NCBI RefSeq assembly: GCF_003460605.1
Contig: NZ_QTVN01000018.1
Coordinates: 17,508-81,507 of the forward strand
Reading direction: 5' to 3'
Origin: Ruminococcus sp. AF31-8BH
GTDB taxonomy: Bacteria; Bacillota; Clostridia; Lachnospirales; Lachnospiraceae
Length of the DNA: 64,000 nt
Positions within the stretch are counted from its first letter, which is position 1; every line of letters begins with the position of its first letter. This document shows positions 45,101 to 51,456 of this stretch, piece after piece. Made by a program: the position numbers and the translations under genes. The notes under the pieces were generated by a model, which saw only the letters and a program-made list of their open reading frames with translations, had not been told where the DNA came from and made no database searches.

Positions 45101-46014
45101 ATATTGAACAGCGGGAAGGGCGCATTATCCGCCAGGGGAATGAAAATGAGGAAGTCAATATTTACCGCTATGTAACAAAGGGTTCTTTTGATGCTTATTT
45201 ATGGGGCATTGTAGAAACAAAACAGCGGTTTATCAGCCAGGTATTTACCAGCCGGGAACTGGCAAGGATCTGTGAGGATATAGATGAAACCGTATTAAAT
45301 TTTGCAGAAATTAAAGCGGTAGCTTCCGAAAATCCCCTGATTATGGAAAAAATACAAGTAGATAATGAAGTGGCACGTCTGAGAATTCTAAAAGCTGCAC
45401 ATGAAGGGAAACGGTTTACCCTGCAAGATGCGGTCACTTTCCAGTATCCGAAAAGGATACAAAGCCTGAAGGGAGAACTGCAATTACTTCAAAAGGATTT
45501 GGAGCGCAGGAACCAGGCTATGGAAGTACAGCCGGGGTTTGCAATCACGCTGCAGGGAAAAGTTTATGAAAAACACAAAGAAGCAGGTGAAGTTCTGCGT
45601 GGGATTATAGAAGGGGTAACAGCTTTTACCAGGCACGAAGTCGGTATATATAAGGGGTTTCAGGTATCTGTCCAAAATGATATGCTGGGACCGATCTTGT
45701 TCCTTCAGGGAGAGAAGGAGTATAGTGTGGAGTTAAAAAGCAGTGACTCCGGTAACATGGTCCGTATAGAAAACCGCTTGAATGCCCTTGATAAAGCAGT
45801 GGAGGACGTTCAAAAAGAAATTAAGACCTGCGAAAATGAGATAAAAAATGCAAAGCAGGAATATGAAAAGCCCTTCCCGTATGAGGAGCTTTTAAAAGAG
45901 AATATTACCCGGCAGATGGAGATTGATGCAGAACTGGAAATCAAGGACCAGGAGGAGTGTGTGGAAGTGCAGGAGGAAACTAAAAATCTTCCATGCCAGA
46001 CAGCAGTTCGGTAA
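39127..46014 (+). CDS. Giant LtrC-like / N6-methylase / SNF2 helicase protein
   Basis: A 2295-residue polyvalent protein. The N-terminal 110 residues match ArdC/LtrC-type domains (SWKNFLSCMGRLYQLDF). A hydrophilic Gly/Arg/Glu-rich linker covers residues about 240-400. The methylase region has LEPAMGIGNFFHGL (near 816) and IVGNVPFGDF (near 879). The helicase has AHTVGAGKSLEM (near 1500), FVDEAHLFKN (near 1663), ATGTPLSNS and EQREGRIIRQG (near 1994). Such proteins are hallmark ICE cargo, thought to protect or remodel incoming DNA. Part of the linker is also coded in another frame (TnpV). Confidence 0.85.
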   Translation: MKHITKVRELYEETIHWISESEYSWKNFLSCMGRLYQLDFLNTCMVYAQRPDASVLAGYDAWLEMDLPVARGSKGIAVFPSKIFGEGVTHVYDIQDVKGQGIRPWNWQVNGTNRRLLARELFPEIYEQEKKFKNSLDAFTRTNVWFMIEEEDEILKSLQKLAVLIGEGQEVKENQITEFLVNSVCYAVKSRCGIRDDTLDFSFICGFSENEEVLYRTGRLVSHLSGRIVLQIARTMKNIDLERRQYYGRDRRNPVQGNEWRTDTSLRGRDERGEDAGVPEPLRQDRSTGNEENGPGTIRNDAPVRETDGAAYENPDRSGGIPRETGRKFSEDLDQGGQDRPLQHVGNDQPSDTGGYGSTETGYGGDHSAQDRIKQEKTEEDTEKGTASAVPFLSGEIEPAQPENWQKEKILLEMTEQEIPYKIYEFYRNNPEETDREAYLYELYGDVKREAHTKDGILTAESGSSGFYILWSEGTSMKEAFWYWDEVSLEIGKRIEKGTYLPLLSVSEEALENGEETEEETLQPEKVQEVIEEKEPIPLEEIGIAFYKQNIQADILKKMLCLVYTTNQLPEEKDHFLKMLLLREVPEGQPYYLVRTEHGSYELCIQENGIKITLPESQDFLQELSWDQFGGLTAHLAEEDQIAYTEDSETLEQQENMYRLLPWFPALWEEYSEILKKEELWQEGRTSVQTEGKEEAGDYYYPEGWLQFTGGDKSRYQKNIRAIRILKTLEQEERNATKEEQEILAGYVGWGGLPNAFNSKRPEWKKEYQELKELLTAEEYAQARASVNSSFYTPPEVVRGVYKALEQFGFQKGKILEPAMGIGNFFHGLPESMQKSQLYGVEIDAISGRIAQKLHPSASIQIKGFEKTEFEDNSFDVIVGNVPFGDFRLYDPRYKKMKLKVHDYFIRKSMDLLRPGGILAVVTSKGTLDKNDSAVRKNLAEQADLLGAVRLPADSFGKSANTAVTSDLLFFQKKAEPSIGEPIWTYTGLTEDMVPVNEYYLEHPEMMLGKMVWFDQFFGKDSKYTALVNEAEDFDLEKRILDAVGELPKNCYEESIAEKKKEEQDVLAASPKIPNYTFTVIQDEVYYREGESLYRSQAKESVKRRIRAMHKIRLLVREILQIQQENCSDQELKKAQEQLNRLYDAFVKTHGYFCDRTNKMAFRQDNDYPLLSSLEVVDEDKNVTKADIFYKRTIRPRDVIDKVENAQEALHISLSEYNRVDIPYMLTLYPGNRKEMLQELKGLIYQNPVLAKEEDPNAGWETADEYLSGNVRQKLRTARIYAQNNPLFVDNVEALEKVQPKELTAPEISVKLGTTWIENEDYEQFIYELLEIPENNQRNYCAHSGHALKIERLDADMSYHIDRGNFFGGTIRTRQTYGTRFMDAISIIEELLNSRIVTIRDRVQEGEKVRYVINRKETMLARDKAEQIKEAFRDWIFKEPKRRKKYVDFYNETFNCDRQRSYDGSYLKLPGLNPLLKLRPYQKNAVARALLCGGNTLLAHTVGAGKSLEMICICMEMRRLGLATKPLLTVPNHLTFQMGAEFLRAYPDAKILITRKEDFQKENRRRMIARMATGDYDCIIIGHTQFQRIAISPDRQRAMIEEQAEQLIEAINRAREEEGKNWSIKQMESRKKKLLQKIEELNNEEIKDDVMYFEETGVDALFVDEAHLFKNLEIFTKMNNVAGLGSSGSQRAMDMRMKIQYINEKNQGRGVIMATGTPLSNSMVELYVMQLYLQERRLHEKGIYHFDAWASVFGEVTSSLELAPEGTGYRMRTRFNKFINLPELIHLFKEVADIILPDMLDIKRPELKDGKYKVVVSEASDYVKERMQEMVERAEAIHRGVVDPKDDNMLRITGEARLLGTDPRLLDSYAPVDSDSKLNKAVENIYQEYVQSQEQKGTQIVFSDIGTPGPGKAFTVYDYLKQELITRGVPEEEICFIHDAKTDEQRDRMFSDVRAGRKRIIIGSTEKLGVGTNIQTRMVAAHHIDCPWKPSDIEQREGRIIRQGNENEEVNIYRYVTKGSFDAYLWGIVETKQRFISQVFTSRELARICEDIDETVLNFAEIKAVASENPLIMEKIQVDNEVARLRILKAAHEGKRFTLQDAVTFQYPKRIQSLKGELQLLQKDLERRNQAMEVQPGFAITLQGKVYEKHKEAGEVLRGIIEGVTAFTRHEVGIYKGFQVSVQNDMLGPILFLQGEKEYSVELKSSDSGNMVRIENRLNALDKAVEDVQKEIKTCENEIKNAKQEYEKPFPYEELLKENITRQMEIDAELEIKDQEECVEVQEETKNLPCQTAVR
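39866..40246 (+). CDS. TnpV-like protein, nested in the helicase gene in another frame
   Basis: A 126-residue frame lies fully inside the giant helicase gene. It has its own AAAGGAGG seven bases before the ATG. The sequence (LASLNRYGRIAAQEMKRTDQ, YEMMLLSGKLMERLMKIQTE, then a C-terminal amphipathic helix LRIQADMEAQKQVMEEII) follows the TnpV pattern of Firmicutes transposons. In the main frame the same bases give a low-complexity linker, which suggests the linker composition is dictated by the TnpV frame. Function unknown. Confidence 0.65.
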   Translation: MEGIAGIQYREMNGVQIPVLEGVMSEEKMLASLNRYGRIAAQEMKRTDQAQYEMMLLSGKLMERLMKIQTEAEEYHEKLAESFLKTWTREDRIDPYNTLEMTNLRIQADMEAQKQVMEEIIQLRIG

Positions 46015-46045
46015 CGAAAAATAGAGTAGAAAAGGAGATCACAAT

Positions 46046-46654
46046 ATGGAATATAATATCAGAGTATATAAACCGGAATTGAAACAGGAAGAAGGAAAAA
46101 TCAATAACCTGAAAGGATTTGCTACCATTACCTTTGATGAGGCCTTCTGTGTGAAAAGCCTTGCAATTAAAGAGTCCTCGAAAGGAAATCTGTATCTCGA
46201 TATGCCCCGTTACAGAGATTATGAAACAGGGGAGTATGTTCCTTTTTTCCGGTTTACGGATAAGGAATTTCAAAAGGAAGTGTTGGATACCGTAAGGGAA
46301 GCCTATGAGAATATGACAGAAACGAAAACAGACTGTAAGGGCTGTTGGGGAGAGGAAGAACTGTATTACAATCTGAGTGTAAATCCGGTACAGGGAAGCG
46401 ATACATTTAAGGCAGATGTTGCCATTCGTCTGCAGGACGTATTGGCAATCCAGCAGCTTCATGTGATCCAGGCATGGAACGGAAAAACCTTTGTAGGTAT
46501 GCCCCAGAAAAATTCTGCAAAAGGAGAACGGGAGGACATTGCCCATGCAGTCAATGCAGAATTTAAGGCAGATTTGGAAAGTGCAATTATGGACGAATAC
46601 AATAAAAAGATGGAATATGCCAAAAACCAGAAACAGCAGCGAAGAGGGAGATAG
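46046..46654 (+). CDS. Double SpoVG-like protein
   Basis: A 202-residue protein with two SpoVG-type halves. Half 1 has LKGFATITFDEAFCVKSLAI and LYLDMPRYRDYETGEY. Half 2 has FKADVAIRLQDVLAIQQLHV, FVGMPQKN and EDIAHAVNAEFKADLESAI, close to the SpoVG ending. SpoVG is an RNA/DNA-binding regulator in Firmicutes. This fused form is typical of ICEs. Ribosome site AAAGGAG. Confidence 0.8.
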   Translation: MEYNIRVYKPELKQEEGKINNLKGFATITFDEAFCVKSLAIKESSKGNLYLDMPRYRDYETGEYVPFFRFTDKEFQKEVLDTVREAYENMTETKTDCKGCWGEEELYYNLSVNPVQGSDTFKADVAIRLQDVLAIQQLHVIQAWNGKTFVGMPQKNSAKGEREDIAHAVNAEFKADLESAIMDEYNKKMEYAKNQKQQRRGR

Positions 46655-46732
46655 GAGCTATTCATAAAAAGACTGGTATTTTTGGAACAATAATGGTAGA
46701 ATGAAGAAAATATCAGCATGGGAGGAAACAGT

Positions 46733-46972
46733 ATGCCAAGACGTAAAAAAGTAGAAAATCTTTCTCTTGAAGAAATGCTTATGAAGACAGAACAGGAGAT
46801 TAAAACAACAGAGGCAGAATTAAAAGACCTGCGATTGAAAGCAAAAGAACTTAGGAAAAAGATTGAAGATAAACAGAAAGATGAAATCTTTAGCGCATTA
46901 CTTGCTTCTGGAAAAACAGTGGAAGAGGTCATGACATATTTAAAATCTGGTAATGAAGAGAAGGCTGAATAA
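46733..46972 (+). CDS. DUF4315-like coiled-coil protein
   Basis: An 80-residue protein with GGGAGG before the ATG. A coiled coil (EEMLMKTEQEIKTTEAELKD, then LRKKIEDKQK) is followed by a small helical end (DEIFSALLASGKTVEEVMTY), which fits the DUF4315 family of ICEs. It is the last recognised backbone gene before the RiPP cargo. Confidence 0.65.
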   Translation: MPRRKKVENLSLEEMLMKTEQEIKTTEAELKDLRLKAKELRKKIEDKQKDEIFSALLASGKTVEEVMTYLKSGNEEKAE

Positions 46973-46982
46973 AATAATAGAG

Positions 46983-47027
46983 AAAAATGCCGTTACGGGT
47001 GATACTAAAACCTGTAGCGGCATTTTT
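46983..47027. terminator. Bidirectional terminator between ICE backbone and RiPP cluster
   Basis: Arms AAAAATGCCG and CGGCATTTTT, extended inside by TAC.GGT/ACCTGTA pairing, with A and T runs on the two sides. It would stop both the backbone operon and the leftward kinase gene. Confidence 0.85.
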
Positions 47028-47028
47028 C

Positions 47029-48069
47029 TTATTTAGGAGAGTCTGAGTTGATAAGCCAAATTTCAAAGGTACTGCCCACATGAAGGGTAGAAAACACGTG
47101 GATAAAACCATATTGTCGGCTGATAATGTCTTGCGCCAGATGAAGCCCAACACCAACTCCCGGAAAGTTTTTGACAGAAGGAGAGCGGTAGAAGCGTTGG
47201 AAAAGTTTTGGGATTTCCGATTCTTTGATGCCGATACCGGAATCAGTGATTGCTATTTTGGTATAGTTTTCCAGGGTAAAAAGTTCTATGGAAATATGTC
47301 CGTTTTCATTCGTGTATTTTACAGCATTATCCAGGATATTATACAGCGCTTCGGAAGTCCATTTGGGATCATGATACGCCTTAAAGTCTTCTGAATAATT
47401 AAAAGTTATTTGAATGTTCTTCTGATCAGCCGCTAAGACGATATTTTCCAGAGCCATGAGAATGGTGTCACCAATCGTTTGATAACTTGGGGATAGTTTT
47501 ATCACACCTGTTTCCAAACGGGATATTTTTACAAGGGAAGAGATTAAAAATTCCAGCTTGTTCAGATGTGCGGTATTTGTGTGAAATAAAGTCTTTAGTT
47601 CCTGCGGTTTTGTAATGGCTTTTTCCATAGCGGACTCTGTCAGGCGCAGCGTAGTCATGGGGGTTTTTAACTGATGAGAAATATCAGAAATTAGCTGCTG
47701 GAGCTGTACCTTTTCGGCATTTACAGAGTTTTTTGTGTTTTCCAATATACTGTACAATCTTCCTAAATGATGATTGATCTGTGATAGTAAAGTTTCGTCA
47801 TACTTTTCATCAGGGGAAAAATAGGTTCCTTCAATCATACTGTCCAATGTTTTATGAAGTTCACAAGTAAACAAGGTGAGCTTGTGGAAAATCGTACAAA
47901 AGAGAATAAATACACAGATAAGCAGAAGGAAAGTGAAAACGGTAAAAAGTAAAAATACTTTAGGATCTGATGTAAGTGTACGCAATATGATACAGGTTCC
48001 TGAAAATATCAATAGAAATAGCAGGGAAACTATAATATATATTTTTTTTAAAGAAAATGTTTTTTTCAT
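47029..48069 (-). CDS. Sensor histidine kinase of RiPP cluster
   Basis: A 346-residue kinase with two membrane helices (about 9-31 and 38-60) and a minimal loop, the intramembrane-sensing layout. HisKA is LISDISHQLKTPMTTLR. The ATP site has ILDNAVKYTNENGH, ITDSGIGI and GVGVGLHLA. It starts at the ATG after AGGTGA and overlaps the regulator gene end. It is a close relative of the flank kinase at 2711-3745. It most likely reads the product peptide or its transporters. Confidence 0.9.
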   Translation of the reverse strand: MKKTFSLKKIYIIVSLLFLLIFSGTCIILRTLTSDPKVFLLFTVFTFLLLICVFILFCTIFHKLTLFTCELHKTLDSMIEGTYFSPDEKYDETLLSQINHHLGRLYSILENTKNSVNAEKVQLQQLISDISHQLKTPMTTLRLTESAMEKAITKPQELKTLFHTNTAHLNKLEFLISSLVKISRLETGVIKLSPSYQTIGDTILMALENIVLAADQKNIQITFNYSEDFKAYHDPKWTSEALYNILDNAVKYTNENGHISIELFTLENYTKIAITDSGIGIKESEIPKLFQRFYRSPSVKNFPGVGVGLHLAQDIISRQYGFIHVFSTLHVGSTFEIWLINSDSPK

Positions 48070-48070
48070 A

Positions 48071-48745
48071 TCAGTCACCTATCCACATATATCCAGTTCC
48101 ATAGATTGTTTTTATATAACGATGCCCGCTGGCTTCGATTTTCTTTCGGAGTCTGCTAATAGCAGTATTTAGGGAAGTATCACCTACAAAGTTTTCGGAG
48201 AAATCCCAGAGATGCTCAAGAAGCTGATCCCGCTTTAAAATATGCTTTTTATTCACAATAAAATATTGCAGAATACGGTACTCCAAAGGGGATAATTCCA
48301 GGGGAACTTTGTCCAGTGTCGCAGTCATTTGCGAGAAATTGATGCAGAGATTACCGTCTTCATATATGGTTTCCTTTTGTTTTTCTGTGATATATTTTGT
48401 TAAAACAGCTATTTTCTTTTGTAAGACGACAGGTGAAAAAGGCTTTGTAATATAGTCATCAGCACCCAGGTCAAATCCTTTCACTATGTCATTTTCTAAA
48501 TCATTTGCGGTTAAAAAGATAATACTGGCATTTGATTTTTCTTTCAACTCTGAATATAATTCAAATCCATTTCCGTCAGGAAGGTTAATATCCAAAATCA
48601 GAAGAATGTAATGATACTGTTTTAAATATTCAAAGGCTTCTTTTGCATTATATGCAGAGTCAACAGTATAGCCCGCTGTCCGCAAGTTATAAGCCAGGGT
48701 ATTATTTAAGAAGAAATCATCTTCAATAATTAAGATACGGTGCAT
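48071..48745 (-). CDS. OmpR-family response regulator of RiPP cluster
   Basis: A 224-residue regulator with AAGGAG before MHRILIIEDD. The phospho-acceptor is Asp52 in LDINLPDG, the Lys is in ITKPF, and the winged helix includes SPLEYRILQYF and TIYGTGYMW. It is transcribed away from the biosynthetic genes. The four repeated GTAA-half-site promoters at 48893, 50254, 50736 and 54638 are the likely targets. Confidence 0.9.
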   Translation of the reverse strand: MHRILIIEDDFFLNNTLAYNLRTAGYTVDSAYNAKEAFEYLKQYHYILLILDINLPDGNGFELYSELKEKSNASIIFLTANDLENDIVKGFDLGADDYITKPFSPVVLQKKIAVLTKYITEKQKETIYEDGNLCINFSQMTATLDKVPLELSPLEYRILQYFIVNKKHILKRDQLLEHLWDFSENFVGDTSLNTAISRLRKKIEASGHRYIKTIYGTGYMWIGD

Positions 48746-48892
48746 AGTTTCCCACTCCTTCTGTTCTAAATTTCTAAGTTTTTCTATACTATAAAGAGCG
48801 TTTACGGTTTTCAAGATGTATTATAATTGTAAAAAATGCAAAAGTAAATAATGATTTTTTTCAGATAAAATATTTTTTTAAATGCACTAATT

Positions 48893-48924
48893 GTAATAAT
48901 TTGGTAAGAATCTACGGATATACT
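48893..48924 (+). promoter_or_regulatory. Regulon promoter copy 1 (phospholipase/precursor operon)
   Basis: Half-sites GTAATAAT (48893) and GTAAGAAT (48904) are 11 bp apart. -10-like TATACT starts 15 bp after the second half-site. The same geometry recurs three more times in the cluster. No good -35 box is present, consistent with an activator-dependent promoter. Confidence 0.7.
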
Positions 48925-48951
48925 AATAAGAAAAAACAGGAGGTACTAGAT

Positions 48952-49794
48952 ATGAAATGTAAAAAACTAGGGGTACTTTTGGCAATGGTTTTGGTAGGTG
49001 TTTCTGCATCGCCAACATGGACGGTATCGGCAGCGGAATCCCAGGATTTACCGCAACAGGTTCTTGATATTTCGAATGGTTCAGATGAAATTTACGGACC
49101 AGGCGCACCCATTGAGCATGTAGAAAATCCGGATGAGCGCTTTAGCAGCGGCGGGGTAGATCATACACACCAGTATATCGTATCGAATGCCTTGAAGATT
49201 TTAAATAATGATAAAGGTGCCAGTATCTTAAATACAAAGGCTGCTATGATATGTGAATATACAGATTGGCCAGATGTAGTGGGAAACGAAACCGATTATG
49301 GAACGTTTGCAGGACATTTCTATGATCCGGATACCGGAAAAAACTGGATGGGACAGAAAAATCCTACAGCACGAACCAGAGCAGAAACCTATTATCAAAG
49401 TGCAGTTGCAGCATATAAAGATGGATATACAGATAAGGCTATGGAATACATAGGAAAGGGAACACATTATGTATCAGATTTGAATGAGCCACATCATGCG
49501 TCTAACCTGACAGCAGTAAACAGTAATCATTCGGATTTTGAAAAGTATGTGGACAAACACCGTACCGAATATACCATAGCAGGGAACAGTTTTGGTGCAG
49601 ATATTTATAGCAGCGCTGAGAATACAGCAGTAGGAGATATGCTTTATAGCGCTGCAAAAGATGCAAAAGCACTGGTTGGAATGGCACAGAATAAAGATAC
49701 TTATGACTCAGCCGGAAATCAGTCAGTCCAAAATGCGATAAAGACAGTAAGTAAGTACATTTACAAATTTGGTAAGGAAGTAGGTATTTACTAA
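48952..49794 (+). CDS. Secreted zinc-dependent phospholipase C-like enzyme
   Basis: A 280-residue protein. The signal peptide ends near TVSAAE. The zinc-site residues of the B. cereus/C. perfringens phospholipase C family are visible: VDHTHQYIV, DWPD, FAGHFYDP, GTHYVSDLNEPHHASNLT and NHSDFEKYVDKH. The N-terminal Trp ligand of the classic mature enzyme is not obvious. There is no C-terminal C2 (PLAT) domain. It shares its promoter with the first precursor genes, so it may act on membranes together with the peptide or serve in competition or host interaction. Confidence 0.85.
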   Translation: MKCKKLGVLLAMVLVGVSASPTWTVSAAESQDLPQQVLDISNGSDEIYGPGAPIEHVENPDERFSSGGVDHTHQYIVSNALKILNNDKGASILNTKAAMICEYTDWPDVVGNETDYGTFAGHFYDPDTGKNWMGQKNPTARTRAETYYQSAVAAYKDGYTDKAMEYIGKGTHYVSDLNEPHHASNLTAVNSNHSDFEKYVDKHRTEYTIAGNSFGADIYSSAENTAVGDMLYSAAKDAKALVGMAQNKDTYDSAGNQSVQNAIKTVSKYIYKFGKEVGIY

Positions 49795-49860
49795 ATAAGT
49801 TGATTTGTGGTGACGTCACACTTTAAAATCATAAAATATCGGAGAAAGGAGGAAGGGACA

Positions 49861-49995
49861 ATGAAAGAACTGGAAAAGAAAATGCAGAATGAAAGCTTTG
49901 ATGTAGAAGTACAGTATTGTGATTCAAGTGATTGTTTACATGATTGCCAAACAGCACCGAATTATTGCAATGCGCATATTACGGAGTTCTGGTAA
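49861..49995 (+). CDS. RiPP precursor peptide A1
   Basis: 44 residues, ribosome site AAAGGAGG. The leader-like start MKELEKKMQNESFDVEVQYC leads into a core with Cys at 20, 25, 29 and 36 (C-x4-C-x3-C-x6-C) ending in EFW. It is acidic. It follows the phospholipase gene on the same transcript. Family assignment rests on nine paralogues in the cluster and nearby radical SAM genes. Confidence 0.85.
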   Translation: MKELEKKMQNESFDVEVQYCDSSDCLHDCQTAPNYCNAHITEFW

Positions 49996-50011
49996 GACGG
50001 AGGAATGTTAT

Positions 50012-50137
50012 ATGGAAAAAAGAATTCAGGAAGAATTGTTTGATGTAGAAGTACAGTATTGTGATCCAGATGATTGTTTGCATGATTGTGAGGTTTCAGA
50101 GGGCTGGTGTAACACACATATTGTGCCATATTGGTAA
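50012..50137 (+). CDS. RiPP precursor peptide A2
   Basis: 41 residues, three shorter at the start than A1 (MEKRIQEELFDVEVQYC). The core has C-x4-C-x3-C-x6-C with CDPDDCLHDC and ends in PYW. Ribosome site GGAGG. A terminator lies downstream. Confidence 0.85.
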   Translation: MEKRIQEELFDVEVQYCDPDDCLHDCEVSEGWCNTHIVPYW

Positions 50138-50192
50138 AACGTAATTAAGGTGATTCTTGGCGTTTCACTTTTTTAATTAGTAGAATGAACGA

Positions 50193-50243
50193 AGGGAACA
50201 TTTCCTCTATCATGAGATGAATGTTCCCTTTTAATTTTTTTTG
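50193..50243 (+). terminator. Terminator after A2, followed by G9 tract
   Basis: Arms AAGGGAACATT and AATGTTCCCTT, 15-base loop, T-rich tail of eight T running into nine G. Confidence 0.8.
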
Positions 50244-50253
50244 GGGGGGGGAG

Positions 50254-50285
50254 GTAATAATTCAGTAAGAATTAGGGTTTATGAT
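50254..50285 (+). promoter_or_regulatory. Regulon promoter copy 2 (now before a gene remnant)
   Basis: GTAATAAT (50254) and GTAAGAAT (50265) are 11 bp apart, and TATGAT starts 15 bp after the second. It drives only the broken ATPase start at 50313 and then precursor A3. It duplicates copy 3. Confidence 0.65.
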
Positions 50286-50312
50286 GAAATAAAACAAGGA
50301 GAGGTAAGAACA

Positions 50313-50391
50313 ATGGAATTGGTAAAAACATCAAATTAAAAAAAATATTATCGTACTGGAGGGATTTGCGTAAAGGCATTAGATCATGTTA
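50313..50391 (+). pseudogene. Remnant of ABC ATPase start
   Basis: Closely matches the first 80 bases of the intact ATPase gene at 50794. A one-base change in the run after TCAAAT puts a stop at codon 9 and shifts the frame. Homology ends at GATCATGT, where the phospholipase-tail copy begins. Confidence 0.8.
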
Positions 50392-50436
50392 AGTAAATAT
50401 ATTTATAAATTTGGTAAAGAAGTAGGTATTTACTAA
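50392..50436 (+). pseudogene. Copy of the phospholipase C-terminal end
   Basis: Encodes SKYIYKFGKEVGIY and a stop, the same as the last codons of the phospholipase gene at 49794, with silent differences. It marks the junction of a tandem duplication. The duplicated 5' region of the precursor follows directly. Confidence 0.8.
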
Positions 50437-50510
50437 ATGAGATGATTAGATGATTTGTGGTGACATCACACTTTAAAATCATAAAATATCAGAGAAAGGA
50501 GGACGGGACA

Positions 50511-50645
50511 ATGAAAGAACTGGAAAAGAAAATGCAGAACGAAAACTTTGATGTGGAAATTCAGTACTGTGACCCCAACGATTGTGACCATGACTGTGAA
50601 ACTGCATCTGGTCAGTGCAATACACATGTTACAAGTTTATTCTAA
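50511..50645 (+). CDS. RiPP precursor peptide A3
   Basis: 44 residues, nearly identical to A1 in the leader (MKELEKKMQNENFDVEIQYC). The core has CDPNDCDHDC and C-x6-C, and ends in SLF, the only member without a terminal Trp. It arose by duplication of the A1 region. Confidence 0.85.
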   Translation: MKELEKKMQNENFDVEIQYCDPNDCDHDCETASGQCNTHVTSLF

Positions 50646-50673
50646 TCAATTAGGCTTTAATTAGCAGATTAAA

Positions 50674-50717
50674 AGAAGGAAACTTTTTACTAAGGTAGAG
50701 AGTTTCTTTCTTTTTTT
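50674..50717 (+). terminator. Terminator after A3
   Basis: Imperfect arms AAGAAGGAAACT and AGTTTCTTTCTT, followed by seven T. Confidence 0.65.
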
Positions 50718-50735
50718 AAAAAAATTTTTTGCAAT

Positions 50736-50767
50736 GTAATAATTGGGTAAGAATTAGATACTATGAT
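50736..50767 (+). promoter_or_regulatory. Regulon promoter copy 3 (first ABC system)
   Basis: GTAATAAT (50736) and GTAAGAAT (50747) are 11 bp apart, and TATGAT starts 15 bp after the second. It lies 27 bp before the ATPase start. Confidence 0.7.
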
Positions 50768-50793
50768 GAAATAAAACAAGGAGAGATAAAAAC

Positions 50794-51456
50794 ATGGAAT
50801 TAGTAAAAACATCAAATTTAAAAAAATACTACCGTACTGGAGAGATTTGTATAAAGGCATTGGATCATGTCAATCTTTCGGTTGAAGAAGGCGAGTTTAT
50901 TGCTGTTGTTGGACCGTCAGGCTGCGGCAAGACAACATTATTAAATATGCTGGGCGGATTGGATAATCCGACAGAGGGAACGGTTCGGATACATGGAAAA
51001 GATATAACAAAAATGAAATCGGAAGAACTCACGGTGTATCGAAGAAAGCATATCGGATTTGTATTTCAGAATTATAATCTTCTTCAAACACTTAATGTAA
51101 AAAGCAATATTTTGCTCCCTTTATATTTGGGAAACAGCAAAATAGACGAAGCATATTTTGAAGAGATTGTAGAAATCCTGGGTATTAAAAATAAGTTGAA
51201 AAATTTACCGAATACCTTATCAGGCGGGCAGCAGCAGAGGGTTGCCATTGCCAGGGCAATGATCACCAAACCGGATATTGTTTTAGCAGATGAACCAACA
51301 GGAAACCTGGACAGTGAATCAAGTGAAGAAGTTCTTAGATTGCTCAGAGAGTCAGGGGAGCGTTATAATCAGACGATTATTATGATTACCCATAGTAGAG
51401 AAATTGCAGAAACGGCATCGAGGATTATAAGAATGAGAGATGGTAAAATCGTATGA
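50794..51456 (+). CDS. ABC ATPase 1 (BceA/MacB-like)
   Basis: A 220-residue ATPase with Walker A GPSGCGKTTLLNML, Q-loop FQNYNLL, signature LSGGQQQRVAIA, Walker B IVLADEPTGNLD and H-loop ITHS. It pairs with the FtsX-type permease that starts in its stop codon (ATGA). It has the same family and start (TSNLKKYY) as the ATPase interrupted by the ICE at the left end. The likely role is peptide sensing and self-protection together with the TCS. Confidence 0.9.
   Translation: MELVKTSNLKKYYRTGEICIKALDHVNLSVEEGEFIAVVGPSGCGKTTLLNMLGGLDNPTEGTVRIHGKDITKMKSEELTVYRRKHIGFVFQNYNLLQTLNVKSNILLPLYLGNSKIDEAYFEEIVEILGIKNKLKNLPNTLSGGQQQRVAIARAMITKPDIVLADEPTGNLDSESSEEVLRLLRESGERYNQTIIMITHSREIAETASRIIRMRDGKIV

Noticed and set aside
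48952..49794. Phospholipase gene considered as a lantibiotic- or RiPP-modifying enzyme
   Set aside because: The clear secretion signal and zinc-ligand pattern fit an extracellular phospholipase C, not a cytoplasmic tailoring enzyme.
49861..50645. Precursors considered as ruminococcin C or lanthipeptide homologues
   Set aside because: No lanthipeptide synthetase is present, and the Cys spacing, acidic core and terminal Trp do not match the RumC sequence I remember.
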